Positions 18,531 to 31,365 are shown, numbered from the stretch's first letter. The stretch is DNA of 64,000 bases from Cymbomonas tetramitiformis (GCA_001247695.2 LGRX02035496.1:9924-73923), one strand, 5' to 3'. The notes: generated by a model not told the origin, from the letters alone. Numbers and translations: made by a program.

Positions 18531-21500
18531 TTTTCTTTAAACAGACAGGCGGTGCTCTCTGTTTCATTTCTCCACCACTTGCTGTAGTTTTGGAAGCTAG
18601 AATCCTGTTATTCATTTTGACCACTTGCGGGCAGCTTGAACGAATGAGACGAACATTTTATGGCAGCAGACCTATTCCAGTTCACACTGTATTCGAGTTA
18701 AACCGACAGGCAAATTTTGTTTTATGATTCTTCCATCACATGCCGACAGGCGAGTTCTGTGGGGAGCACCCACCACTAGCTGGCAGAGTATTAATTTTAG
18801 CAAACCAGAATGGTCCTAGCAATTTCCTAGGCTTAGCAAGTATTTATTTTGCTAGTCTGTACTTTCATCACGCCACTTGTGACTTGACTAGCTAACTAGA
18901 GTTAACATCCTGACATTTATCTGTAAACTCTAGTAGCTAGGGTGGTGAGTGTCACCAGCTGGTCCACCTCAGATGAGGTGGTGTGCTGGAATTGACACTA
19001 CGACTAGTTCGTACAGTCTAGTGTCATTCCTGTATGTCATCTTCGGTGGTCAGCCTGTGTCACTCATCTCGGGTATATATCGTTCTTATATCCGAGTTTA
19101 GTGATCCGTTGTTTCACCGTCGGCAGCGGGTCCTCACTGCCTGAGCTGCTGTTTCCAGCATAACATATTCTCACAGCAATTCGAATATCGCGTTGAGCGG
19201 GCGGGGGAAGTAATAATAACATGCCGTCATTTCAAGCTATCAAACGTGTCAGGTATACGCCGTAAAACCCCTTTAAAACTTGGGGAAATTTATGCGAAAT
19301 TTGGGCTGTTATTTTAGAGGGGCCAAATTGCGGAGAAATTCGCGAGAAATTTAGGGGCCTCCATGCGAAATTTGCGAAATAAATTTAGGTGAATTTTAGC
19401 GAAATTTGGGGAATTTATTAGTCAGGGGAGAAGTCCACTGTGCCATTCTGATAACCAGAGCAGTCACCGTACACCACCGACCGTGGAGCAACCCCCACAT
19501 CACAAAGTGCCGTGGCGGTGACGGTGTCGATCATGGCGATGCTCACACACAGAAACAAAGCGGGGATAGCTGCTGCCGTGAAGAATGCCCCGATCGAAGG
19601 TGTCCGTACACCACCAACCCGTGGAGCGGGTGGTGGGACGGCATCATGCAAGTCCCCGCCGTCAGACTCCGTGTCAGCCACGCTGGCCGAATCATGCGTG
19701 GAAGAAATGTACGGAGGCAGGGGGTTGAAGGATTGAAGTGAGACCTGCGGCTCCGGCTCGAAGAAGCCCAATCTTACGGACATGTTGTCCATAAAGGACT
19801 GCTCGAAGGGCGCCTCACCGTCAGCGAACTGCTTCGGGTAAATTACCGCGTCCCCCTCGGCCTCGATCGCCACTTCCGGCTCATGCTCCACGACGGCATC
19901 GTCGATCACGGAGGGCGCGGCCGAACCGAAGTGTACCATCGGAAAGTGCTGAGTTCCGGACTCAGCACCACCAGCCACCTGCTTGAGCTCTCGGAGAGCG
20001 GTGCGTGCTTCATGCACGCAGGTAGCAAGGAGTGAGGGTTGGGTGGGCGTCAGTCCCGCGTACTGTGCTCGGAGCCCCACGTCAATGTCCTCGGAGAACG
20101 TGAAGGGCTCCTCGTCCTGCCGAACCAAGGGATGATCATGCTGTGCACACAGTCGAGCAAAGGCGGTGTCGTCCTCAGTGTCGAATGCGGTCTGGAAGGC
20201 GGACACGAGGCCGTCGGCGTCGTCGGCTTGCTTAATCACGCACTCGTCGCACTTGATGTCGGCGGTGGGGCAATTCGCGGAGTCATGCCAAAACCCCGGA
20301 GGGCATCGGACACACTCCGGAACGAAGGCCTTGGAGAGGACGTGGAAGGAGACGGAATGCATGCCGTAAGCCTTCTTGTCGTTGTTGCGGCGTCGGTCGC
20401 CTTGTTGCCAATTCCCGCCCTTGGGAAGGGGAGAAGCGGCAAAGCGGTGTTGCCATTCACGCCTCCGGCCGTGAAACTTCCCATCTTCCCGACGGTTCTG
20501 GCGGTCACGCCAGGAGGAGGGCGGAAAGTGCACACCTGGCTTGCCTGTAGGCTTGCCTGTAGGCTTGCCCGTAGCCGGAGCCGGCCATCTCGTCGTCGGC
20601 TCGTCGCGTGCATCCTCGTCGGAGAGCGTCGCAAGCACTTTGTTGGCGGCGTCGATGTGGAATTGGAACTCCTTGATCAGGGCCTTCACGTCAACGTCGG
20701 ACGGCAGACCAGAGTACAGCACGTTGGACTTGTCCACGAAGGGCACGTGCTTGCCCCTGCCGGCGTTCGCATCCCAAATCTCGAGGACGTGGGCGTAGAT
20801 GTCTTCGAGCTCGACCTTGGCCAACTCAACGTCGAGACGAAGTGGGGTAATAACTTTGTCGTAGAATTCGGGGTCGAGAGAAGCCAGAAGCTGTTTCTTG
20901 GCCATCATGTCGTCGAGAGGTCCAGAGGCACCGTTGCCAATAGCGGTCAGGCATGCGTCGAAATCTTGGATAAGAGGGTCGGGGTCCTTCTTGTCGTCGA
21001 AATAAATGGAGCAAAGCTCCTCGTAATGCCCAAGAGGTCGAACCACGCGAGGGATCAACCTCTTGGTGACCTCGAGGAGGGCACGCTTGCCATCCTGAGG
21101 CGAAGCCCGTCCCGAGGCCTCAACCCAACGCCGCGCGGGTGAGCTAGGAGAAGTCAACGATGTCAAAGTCGAGAAGAGGATGGCATTGAAGATGGCGTTG
21201 ACTTCCTTTTGCGCGTCCGCCAAATCAAAAAGAGCGGCGTTGTTGGGGTCCTTCTGCTCGAACGCACGCTGCAAGGACTTCACAATGGCTGTCCAGAGCG
21301 TGTTGCGGCGTACTTCATCTCCATGAAAGGTGTCCTCCTTGGAGCCCAAGGCGTCGCGAGAGATCCTCTTGATGATGTCGACATCCCAAGTGGAATTTTG
21401 GACAGCTGCAGCTCGTGTCCGGTCCGGAGCCGTGAGATTGACAGCCGGAGAATTTGGCGTCGGTCTATATCGAGACCCGACGTCGCGTGAAAAAATCGTG

Positions 21501-21952
21501 TCAAGTCGAATTATATTGTTGGCCCCCAAGGGAGGCGTGACGTGTGAATTTACGCTCATGATGAAAATCCAGTAGGTGGGAGCGTTGGGGTAGAGGGCCG
21601 ATGTCGGAGAACACAGAAAAGCGATGGTCGAGAGCCGTAGGATGCAGTTTCGGAACGGATAATCAAGGAAGCCGTAACTGTGAAATTGCAAGATCGTAAC
21701 GCGGCGGCCAAGGAAACTCACGACAAAAATTGATCAAGTTCCAGTCGAGTAAAATCCAACGCGGACAATACAAATTAATCCCAGGTAGGCGAACGCTGCA
21801 GCGATACCAAATTTAATCCGCCCGTAAACTAGCTCTCGACCGCAACTGCGAAAATCACGACATCAAATTGGGCCCCCAACGCCCCACCAAGCGGAGTGGC
21901 TTAGCCACTCATGCAATCAAAAGTAGTGGAAGGTGCCTGGCGCACCATAACC

Positions 21953-22148
21953 TGTGGGATATATAGTGCCAACTATATATTGAGGTGCTGATAACTCAGA
22001 ATGCTTACACTTCAGATAACATAAGAAGTCAAGTTAGATTGAGTGTCGCTCGGCTAAAGCCCGAAACCCTGAACCTGTGACAGCCGTACTGTACGGAGTA
22101 CTAGTACAGACAGAGGACCGTGACACACACGGGGTGTCACATCCAGCA
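21953..22148 (-). repeat. E4 5' LTR
   Basis: 196 bp, partner of 16455-16650. The right-hand flank begins ACTGATACGGG and belongs to another LTR. Confidence 0.88.
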
Positions 22149-22150
22149 AC

Positions 22151-22741
22151 TGATACGGGCTGATATGCGAGCCCTCAATATCTCAATAATATAATAGAAA
22201 GCGCGGTGTTATTGGACTGTAACACACGTGCGAGTTATGAGCGGGATGAGTGCAGTGACTTCTGTGAGAAGATGCTGCTCTAGCACAACGCTAGCTCATC
22301 TATACCGCGAATGTCTCCCATCGCATAGATGGTACCGCCATTGGGTTGTGAACCCGAGACATTGGTTGAACGACCAGTATCGGCAGAACGAATAATGCGT
22401 TCGCCCTATGATACTGCGCATGCTTGTTCCGCACATGCTAGAAGCGAAGATGATTTCTTGTTTGTTACTTCAAGATTGTATCTTGCTTTGCCATCTTCGA
22501 GTTCGACATACGAACTCTCGATGACAGGTGTCATTCAAGTCTTTCCTTGAATAAATGATAGATGATGTGACTTATCATCTGATGACATGTACAGTCATAG
22601 TCGACCGTACTGACGATTGTCTGTCATTATAATATATGACATGACTCGACATGACATGACATGGTATGACATGTCTGACAGGTATGACACGTATGACATG
22701 TATGACATGTATGCCACATGTGTCATCGGTCATAACCCTGA
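22151..22741 (-). repeat. LTR of a further retroelement family (minus orientation)
   Basis: Read on the minus strand it starts TGTCAGGG, preceded by a purine tract AAGAGGGGAGA, and ends about CGTATCA. It contains runs of TATGACATG. An inverted relative is at 57190-57760 with the same purine tract and start. The element body should lie to the right, but I see no coding sequence there. Confidence 0.5.
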
Positions 22742-25700
22742 CAGATCTCCCCTCTTAAAAGAGTTGTGACCTCACAACGGGCATACCTTTGTATATGTCT
22801 TTGATGTCTTTGTTGTTGTTGCTTCGGCTGGTACCAGTCTTCTTACACCGATTTGAGGCGTCCCTCATGGTGTTTTAGGATTTTGGGGGGAACTGAGTCC
22901 ACTTTAGTCCCTCACCTTAGCATGATGCCTTACAGGCTAATGCCTTACAGTTCTTAGGATGTAGCCCCCTTTAAATTGCGTATCGTATTGCAGAGTGACG
23001 ATTCAAGGTTCAATGAATTGCGTTTCGTGATACAGATTGACGCTGGATTACTGATTGATCCACACGTATCGTGCGTCAGAGTGACGATTCAAAGTATCCG
23101 AGGTGTACGTTACGGATTATTTGCGCTAGCCGTCGACGCTTTTGCGAACGATGATCCCACGAATTAACAATTTCTCATTAATCGAACGATTCTCGGCCTT
23201 ATATATACAACTGATCGTTTGCTGTTCGTTTCCACAGTTGTTATATATTGTGCACCCAACCCTTCCTCCCCTCCTGAAGACATCTAAGGAGGTTCACAGG
23301 CGGTCATGGGGAGCCCTTTGGATGTTTCCGGAGTTATTTCACCGGGGGCTTGTTTTAATGCAAACGGAGTGGCCCTGCTTAACGGGATTGGACTTATAAT
23401 CCTTTACCCGGTCTGCTCAACTCCTCAATTATTGGTCCAGTACGCACGCTTTGACGAACATCTGTCGCGATGAGTGAGAGTGGATTCGCCACGTACTAAT
23501 GTGAAATTTATTTTAGTTATGTGTGTCAGGCATAACTTAGGATCACAACTCCGTCTACCTCAGTCGATGTCTCCGGTAGCTTCGGATGACTGGCCACATA
23601 ATCCGATGACTAACCACGGTCTTGGCAAAGGTAGCATTAGCAGTTTTTCACAGATATTGGTACCCGCATATGCGTATCTGTGTAAGGGTATGATTTATAC
23701 AAGGCTCGCTACACCTTAGCAAGGAAAGATCAATTCCTGCTCCTGTCATATCAATTTGATGCAGGGTAAAAATGTTAGGGATGTAACCCTGCAGTTCTCG
23801 GGATGCAGCCCTGCAGTTTTTGGGATGCAGCCCTGCAGTTTTTGGAATGCGGCCCTGATATATATACGACCGATCGACGAAAACCCTTGGGTACATGTTT
23901 CCACGGCCTGATTGTTATTTGGTCGGCAATTATTGGCAAAAGTCATCGGCTATCAGCTTTTGACTCAGAAGCCACAATGTTATAGAAGCTGCGACCTATT
24001 GTAACCATATGCGGCAGTTATGCCTTCAGCATACGTAGACAATATGATTATGTGGAACTTATAATCCCACTTAAGTTGCATCATGATAAATTTATCCAGG
24101 TGTTAACAAGTGTTCAGGATTTGATAAGGGGTTGACGCCCCACAAGCTAAAGGTCACTGTCTCATAAGGCTCGCCTCAAGTGTGCGGCTTTGAGGATCAG
24201 CGTCCCAGCGAGGCACAGGCATGATGCTTCCTTGATCATGGTGGAGTTGGAAATGAGAATGCTCAAGATATCCGAAGACAGGAAGGCTTTTTGTTGGCCA
24301 GAGTTGCTGTCTAGATGCTTAACCTCGATGGGGTTGCATTCGGATACAAACTGTGCAACCATGCATGTGACTTATACATTGGTGTATGACTTTGATGAAT
24401 CGTCTCTTGTCATGAACCTGGAAGGAATGACGGGCAAATAGCTAGAGTGGCGAATTTACTCACTCGGCTTTGCTGTTATGGATTTCGATGCCTGTTGGCA
24501 CTACTGGCAATCCTTTGCTCAGATGCTTTCCTTAAGACATTGGCAACAACTTGTGTGCCAGCCTCTCAAGATTTAGGGAGAAACCATGGATCAACAATTC
24601 ATCAATCAAAACACATGTTACCAAGGTTGATTCATCGAATCTTTCAACTCTTGAATTTCGACAATCAGCATCTTAGGCTATTGATGTCAAAGTGATGGTC
24701 GTAAGCTTACAATATAGCTTATTCACATTTGAAAAACCATCGTTCTCCTATGTCAGTGCCCTTCATATAATATGATAGAGCCGGAGAAATATGCATCTAT
24801 GATTTCTTCATAATAAACTTCATGTGTCAGTAAGTCAAATAAGACTTCATTTGATGTCTTCAGTCGGCATGATGTACCGTGTCATCAACTTTATGGCTGC
24901 TATATACAGATGCTGGAACTTTTGATAAGATTTTTAATCTTCCAAGCAAAATTCCAATGATGTAAATCAATATGTGGCAAGCAGCTGTATGAAGAATGAA
25001 TGAATCTATACTCCTTCCTCCCCCTTTTTAAAAGAGGTGTATCAAACCAATCAGATGGTGATGGAGAATGCTATTCAATCACCATGTTATGTGAAAATGG
25101 TCTCAGTAATCAGACTGAGATTACTTATCGAATGCTTTCGAGGTAACAATGTCAATATGAACACCGATTCTTTCTACGTCATACCGGCAACATGCCTGAC
25201 GCATTTGTGGCGAATGCCAAATGATGTCAATTCACTATGATTCAATATGCAGTTTTTGGGTTGCAGCCCACATACATTGTCAGTTCAGGGTCACTATAGT
25301 GTGCCCAACTTATACAATGTTTCTGGATAATGATTGTCATAATGAACAACGAATTTAGTGATGGTACCGAAGATGACTTTGGTATCGAAGCTAAAGGAGA
25401 GTCAATCAAGAAGTGTCTGTAATGACAACAACTTACTACGAGTTGTATTTCCGTAGTTGATGGAAGGCTGGCATGTCATTTCATTATGATTTGGAACATG
25501 GCATTGCCTAGTGATATGTGTATATTCTTCAGTACATGGTCACTTATCTCAATGGTGCCCATTTTATTTTTGGGCAAACACTATTCAGAGACTTGTTATG
25601 GTAAATGGCTACTGCCCAGTGGTACTAGTCATAGTACCAGAATCGAATCTGGTACTATCACAAGTACCAAAACGCTAGAATTTTTTTTGATGTCCTCCTC

Positions 25701-28700
25701 CATCCTGATGGTGATATCCATGATATACCATTACCTTAACGACCCAAACTGAGTTGTATTATGCCCCATTGGTCCATAGGTTACGTGTAGCCCTCCCAGT
25801 GGATGCATATTGCCAACAAGGTGGAGTTTTGTGTTACACAATGGTGTCTCACTTGTCTTCGAAATCGTGGCGCTACTTTCGGATTTCTTTTTTAACAGAC
25901 TTGGGATTCTATTCAACCCAGCGATGGCTCAAATTGAAGCTGTATAACATGGCCAATGATGGATGTGAGCATGGGGCAGTTGGCATACTGCCCGTCGCTG
26001 AAACTGCGACATGCTAAACATCCCATCTCCACCAAATGGTCCAACTCAAGATTCCTTAAGTATGAGGGCTATCGTCGATTTTGGAGCCTAGTCGTGGCAC
26101 TAAAGCTACGAAATAAGTATATTATAACGTCGGATCGCCTCACCAGCGTTTATGACATCAAAAGTAAACCCATATATCGATTTTTCAAGACCTTTACATG
26201 CATGAGAAGTTGCCGTACTTGGACTCTACACATGGAACTTAAGTACGAAACCGCTCCCGATATTACTACAAAAAATGCTGAGAGGCCATTTTATCACACC
26301 CTTGGGTGTTATCGAATCCCAATACTGGCGTTAAAGACGTTCAAATGGCACAACGCATGACGACCACTTAGGATACATCCCAATAATGAAATTTGACATC
26401 ATGCATGCCACCTCGTGGCCACATAGCGTGCCCTTTTAAGTCACCGCGCGCTTGGTACTTGTGACAGTACCAGAAAATTTAATTAATTTTATGGCGTTAC
26501 ACCCCCCAAAAGCACACCGCACATACACATACCTAAAGTTCACGAGAGTACATTTCAGCATCAATAACAATTCAAAAGGGTCCTAAATGATTTTTCAAAA
26601 CCTTCATGGGACTCATACACCCCATCTAGTGCCCATAATAAAGCATACATTTTGGTACTTGTGACAGTACCACACCACCGGGCAGTAGCCATAAAGAAGT
26701 ATGAATGATGAATGTGTCATTTCAATCCGATAGAATTGTGACTTGTTGATGACTAAAAAGTTTCTGTCACTTTCCAGAATGAGGATGAACTGCACTTGGA
26801 AACCGTATGCAGATTGCGGGTTCGAGTCCCGACATGGCTTTTCCAAGACTTCGTGGCCTAATGGACGAGGCAACAAATTTCTAAACATTCCAGAATGAGC
26901 TTTCAAAGAGTCTTTATTCCTCAATGAAGCATGCTTATCTTATGTGCCAAAATGATATGAAACCACAAATATGGTGTCAATCTATATGTGGATGGTTTAT
27001 ACCATTGTATGCTATTCCACAAATAAGTAGTGATGTCAGAATAAAAATTTTGGACAATTGCAACTCAGTACAAACCCGAGTGCATTCAAGTCCACTTGTA
27101 AACTCAGAATCTGAATCTAATGTACTGTTTATATGCACAGGATAGAACATATTTTCTATGTGATTCTGGATTCAGGAACTAGAGTCAATGTAAAACTCTT
27201 TTTCCTATTTCAGACGATGAAACCTTTATTCCCTTAGGTGCAATACCTTATTGTAAGGAATAGTCATTTTCAATACAAGTTTCAATCGATTTTCTCAAAT
27301 CTGTCACTTTTATGATGATCAGATTGGTCAACTTTACAGCATAACCACTTCCCCTCGCTGAAGGAGATGACTCCCATCATAGGGCGATATATTGGCTGTT
27401 TTCATATGACACATGGAAAACATGAATAACTCTTGGAGAATTTCGGGATAAACATCCTGAATTGGTTGTGCTTGATTGCTCTATGCCCAAGAATGACCGA
27501 AGAGATTACTTGCCATCTTTTAGCCATATGGCGTAGAGGCCGCTTAACAACGGTTGGGTCATAAGCTGGATAGCTATGTTAGCTATGTTGGAGGCTGAAT
27601 AGCCATGATTGCACAGATTCTGTCCTCCATGATAGACCTTTGAGAAATGGTGTCTGATGAATCAATACTTTTGACAACAACTCAACCTTTAGGTATGATG
27701 AAGAGCTGATGATCTTTGCTGCAATGCAATTGTTTGATGCGTACCACTGAAATGCCTTGTGATATAATAATCTCACTGCATAGGCTTTGTTCAATGGCGG
27801 TATGATCAGATATGTAATGATCCATGAATACAAGATGGTTGGTATGGCTCATTCAGCAGGCATGATTACCTCAAAGAGATGCCAATACACGGTTACATTT
27901 CAAGACATAAGGGCAATAGGCTTATTATGTAGCCTTCAAAGGCAGTTAGCATTTATGCTGCATTGGTCAGCTCAGTGGCTTTGACCTATCTAGGTGTTGT
28001 ACTCAGGCCGTAGCCTGCATATTGCATTGAGTAATCTTGACACCTTTATTTGATGATCCAATCAGATGATATGTATGAAATATCAAGAATGGTTGCCCTT
28101 TTTCAATGATCATCGGTGGCAGAGGCTATAGTGCTTGCACCGTGTCAATAAACAATTCTAGTCTGGATACGTGCTAGACCAGAGGTATACAATGTCTAGG
28201 TCTTCAAAATCAAGCTCATATGTATGTCATGGCTGATGACCTTAGAAATGTTTGATACTTATATGTGTCAACTTCATGGAGTTCTGCATGGTTTGACTGT
28301 ATATAGTCAGGCTTACCAAAGCAAAAACGATGATGCAACTTAATTGTTTTATTTTATTATTTGTCTTTATTATTTATTTGGTTTTTAGTTGTATTTTTAG
28401 CTTATCATCTTCCCCCCTCAAGGAAGTGTATTGCTAGGCGGTTGTCAAGCGCCGTTTAAATACAACAGAGGTCCGACCTCTATGTGATGACGTGATAGCT
28501 TACTATGAAGCTGGATAGCAGTTCTCGGGATGCAGCCCATTGCACCGAAGGTGCATTGCAGTCGTTGGGATGCAGCCCGAATTCACGTCATCAGCGTGCG
28601 TCATATAGTGCCCAAGCATGTGCTGTATATATACAACACTACCCTCCAGCGGCGAAGTGGTTTGCTATTACCATCATCGTATGCTGTGGGATATCAATAT

Positions 28701-29177
28701 ATAATCAGAGAGCATGGTAATATGTGTACCATGTTTGTCAATATCGGAGAGACTGTGTCTTCTTTAAAATCCTCATGACTATATGTATAATGGTGCTATA
28801 CTGATGTCAACACCTTCTCTCTGAGTGATTTATTGATTTCAGATGTGATGTCGTGGCAGTCAACCTTGTCCGATTGTACCGGAGGTTGTATGAATTGTGT
28901 CCACGTCATTGGCACGAGTCATATTGTGTCCATGCATACGCGATCTCAGCGCAGGTCACAATACAGTGCCCGAGCATACGCGGGGTGCCATATGGCGTAG
29001 GTCACATTGTGCCTCTATTTATTACATCTGAGAATATCTGTTACTCATCTTTGTGAGTCTAGACAACATTGTGCTGATTGCAATGCTTTCTCTGGTGACT
29101 TATATATCACAGATTATACCAAATGTGGTGATCAGTCCAGTGCAATATTTTGTCACCGGAATGTACAGGGATTGTGA
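22742..29177. other. AT-rich degenerate repeat region, no gene seen
   Basis: About 6.4 kb without a credible ORF. It contains short tandem phrases (GGGATGCAGCCCTGCAGTTTT at 23790-23850). A block at 28480-28640 is similar to 47990-48110. Several minus-strand purine tracts next to TG starts (for example around 23260, 25020 and 28403) suggest remnants of old retroelement 3' ends. tRNA-Arg-like modules lie at 26805-26875. Confidence 0.4.
26805..26875 (+). repeat. tRNA-Arg-like halves in reversed order
   Basis: A 3'-half-like stretch, AGATTGCGGGTTCGAGTCCC (26811-26830), contains a B box and is followed by GACATGG. Downstream a 5'-half-like D-arm, TGGCCTAATGGACGAGGC (26854-26871), contains an A box. 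Both match the same part of eukaryotic tRNA-Arg. The acceptor and anticodon strands do not pair, so a working tRNA is unlikely. Confidence 0.4.
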
Positions 29178-31365
29178 ATGATTGCAATCCAGCCCTCTCC
29201 GCTGCTGACCATTACCATTTTCCCGCTACCACACCAAACCGCGCGGCTGCGTACCACCTCCCCTCTGGCTTTTCAGAGTATGGGTATGTTGACCCGAGCG
29301 AAGAAGTCCCTGGACAGGGACGGTGACATTGACGCCTCACTGAGGCTATTAGACGGGGTTCGGAACAGTCCGACGGTGCGTACGCCAACTGTTCCGACCC
29401 CCGCTCCGACTTCCAACGAGGATGCAGACGTGGCGACCAGGAAGTACTTACAGGAGCAGAGCAAGCTGGTTGACGACATCTACAAAGCGCGTCTACACCG
29501 CCAATGGGCCAAGGGTGTCCGCGAGGATGTCCTTGGGGACAAGAAGCACCACTTCCGCGGTACGGACGACGCTGGCCTCCTCTCCGAGCTGGTGGTGCAG
29601 CTGCGTACGGAGTTTCATTCGGCTGGACTGGAGCTGGCATCCTTTGACCTCGACGACCCTCTGGCTCGTGTGGTGACCAAGGTCAACGGCTTGCTCTTCG
29701 ACGTTCTGGCTCTGGTTATCGAGAAGCACAGCAACGCCTACGTCTGGTTGACTGGCACCGACGCCTCGTCTGACCGTGATGGACGGCGAGCCCTGGTGGA
29801 CATCATCAAGGGCTGTGTACCGGTGGCGCTGCGTGAGTCGCACCAGGAGGAGCACGCCGCGTTGCGTTATCCCGCAGACACTGACCCGCAGCCCATCTTG
29901 GCTCGGGAACAGCGTCTGGTGCGGGATAACAAAGCTACGGACTGGACACCCACCGAGGAGACCAGGAAGCTCTCCCTGTACAACCGGCTGGACCCGGTGT
30001 TTTACACCGCGGTCAAGGTGCGGTATCCTCTCGCGGCCGATCTCGCGCATGTCTCCTTGGCGTCTCTCCGCTCCCTTGTGGTGGAGATTTATCAGGCTTG
30101 GGCGCAGACGGGGGCGGGGAAGGCAGTCTCGGGCAAGAGCGGCATCTCTGCGCAGCTCTCCAGCACCGAGTACGGCGCCCTTCTCAACAAGATCAACGAG
30201 CTTCAGGACTTGCTACGGCAGCAACGCGGGACGGACGCGCTGCCGGCGCAGCAGCAGCGGCAGCAGCCGCAGCGGCAGCAGCGGCAGCAGCAGCAGCGCG
30301 GTACGCAGCGGGGATTCCGTGTCGGCACGCACCCGCTGCCTGCAGTCGGTTTCGACCGTGACGACCAAAAGGCGAAGCCCTTTTGCGGGAGGTGCAAGAA
30401 GGCGGGAAAAGGTGAGCGCCTACGGCTTCACGGTAGAGCCGCAGCAGCCTGCTGACGAGCCCGCAGGTGACGACATTCATCAGCGGCTGGCCGATCTCGC
30501 CGCGGAGGTCCATGCCGCGGCGAACTGCAAGGTGCACTACACCCACGCATCCTTCCCACCACCGTCGGTTCTCGAGCCGCATGCATCGGCTCTGGTGTGC
30601 GGCCCCGCGACAGCGGGGAACATGCCGGAGGAGCAGGTTCCGGCAGGTGGTGCGGCGGCATCGGCATCCGTCGTGCCGGCCCCTGCTATGCCTGTCTCGC
30701 AGGAGGAGGATGTGAAGCCCGTGCCGCTTCAATCGGCGCGGGTAACTGCCACGACGGACGGTGAGTTCCCTGGGTTCGTTCAGACTGTCAATCACGCCGC
30801 CATCGCGCCGGTTGACCTCACCGGCTACGACACCGACGACTACGAGGATTTTGCCGACGGCAGCTTCCGGCTGAAGCCGCGGGGTTCGCCTCCGTCGGCC
30901 AATCATGTTTCCGGGCCACCCGTGAGCGAGCAGGGGACCTACGGTTGTGGGAAGCCGCCCTGGGGCTTTCCTGCCACGGTTGGGCCGTGGGGAATTCCTT
31001 TCCTCCTTTCCCTCATTCTTTGCATCTCGATCATGGGGGTGGCAGCCGTGCCCGACGCTCAGTCGGCTGCAGGATTGCCTTCGCCTGGTGGTGATCTCGA
31101 TTGGGAGACTCCGTCAATTTTCTCCACGAATGAATTTGTTGAATCCGTGATCCCGGCTCAGGGTTTCTTTGTGGCTGACAATGTGCCACCGCTTGAGCCG
31201 CCTGAGCCCCCTGACATCTTTCAGGATCTTGCTCAGGCAGATTTGAGCTTCGACGTGGCCTTCTTCTACGGTGTGGCTCTACATGAGAGAGGTCCTTTCG
31301 GGAACCCTCCCTTCGGGTCGGACTTGATTGAGACCACCGCTGGCTACTTTGGTGCTGTCGATTGA
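29178..31365 (+). pseudogene. E7 gag gene (frameshifted at the zinc knuckle)
   Basis: The first frame (29178-30455) gives Gag, probably starting at MGMLTRAKKSLDRDGDID (29280). It holds a helical capsid-like region, a glutamine-rich linker (CAG-type repeats 30240-30295) and the first half of a knuckle (FCGRCKKAGKG). The protein continues in another frame (to 31365) from VSAYGFTVEP, so a deletion removed the rest of the knuckle. The C-terminal part has an acidic TGYDTDDYEDFADG region, then GCGKPPWGF, a hydrophobic segment (WGIPFLLSLILCISIMGVAA) and a long acidic tail. A close relative is the fragment at 57997-58908. Upstream sequence is lost at about 29175. No pol follows. Confidence 0.75.

Larger units (their letters stand above)
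17029..19420. mobile_element. hAT-like element of 2.4 kb with GCGAAATTT subterminal repeats
   Basis: It is bounded by an 8-bp duplication GTCAGGGG. The termini (TAGCCATTTCCC; inverted right end TAATAAATTCCCC) match imperfectly. Many GCGAAATTT copies in both orientations crowd the first 200 and last 170 bp, typical of hAT subterminal binding sites. No transposase is present. Inside are a 60-bp tandem repeat (17834-18025), an acidic ORF (18030-18530), an LTR-like stretch (about 18900-19150) and another copy of the 60-bp unit (19160-19225). A retroelement fragment therefore seems to have landed inside the tandem array. Confidence 0.75.
16865..21721 (-). pseudogene. E4 gag gene interrupted near its 3' end by a hAT-like element
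   Basis: The main frame (19418-21721) encodes 767 aa; the likely true start is the internal MSVNSHVTPP near 21557. Order: capsid-like helical region, a basic linker with GKPTGKPTGKP, a cysteine-rich knuckle (CVRCPPGFWHDSANC...CDEC), an acidic stretch, then a hydrophobic segment (GAFFTAAAIPALFLCVSIAM) near the C-terminus. The duplication GTCAGGGG (17021-17028, 19421-19428) brackets a 2.4-kb insertion. Removing it joins VDFSPD in frame to PDLLDTGPADFYKIF, and the stop falls at 16865-16867. The frame across the join has no other lesion, so the gag was intact until this insertion. Confidence 0.8.
16455..22148 (-). mobile_element. LTR retroelement E4, gag-only, with hAT-like insertion
   Basis: The direct repeats 16455-16650 and 21953-22148 are 196 bp each, start TGTGGGATATATAG, end CACATCCAGCA and differ at two positions, so insertion was recent. 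The flanking 5-mers are ATTGA and ACTGA, an imperfect duplication. Orientation is minus: the 5' LTR is on the right and is followed by the primer-site-like GGTTATGGTGCGCC (21939-21952, minus), then gag. There is no pol. 16651-16864 is 3' non-coding sequence next to the 3' LTR. Confidence 0.85.

Noticed and set aside
26805..26875. Functional permuted tRNA-Arg gene
   Set aside because: Acceptor strands and anticodon stem do not pair and no leader/trailer bulge-helix-bulge is evident; kept only as a repeat feature.
22742..29177. Short ORFs of 60-134 aa in the AT-rich region
   Set aside because: They have no domain, no shared frame and no repeat-family support; expected by chance in 6.4 kb.
30240..30295. 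Gene rich in poly-A/poly-Q encoded by CAG-type repeats
   Set aside because: In the gag frame it is a glutamine-rich linker; the other frames are shadows.
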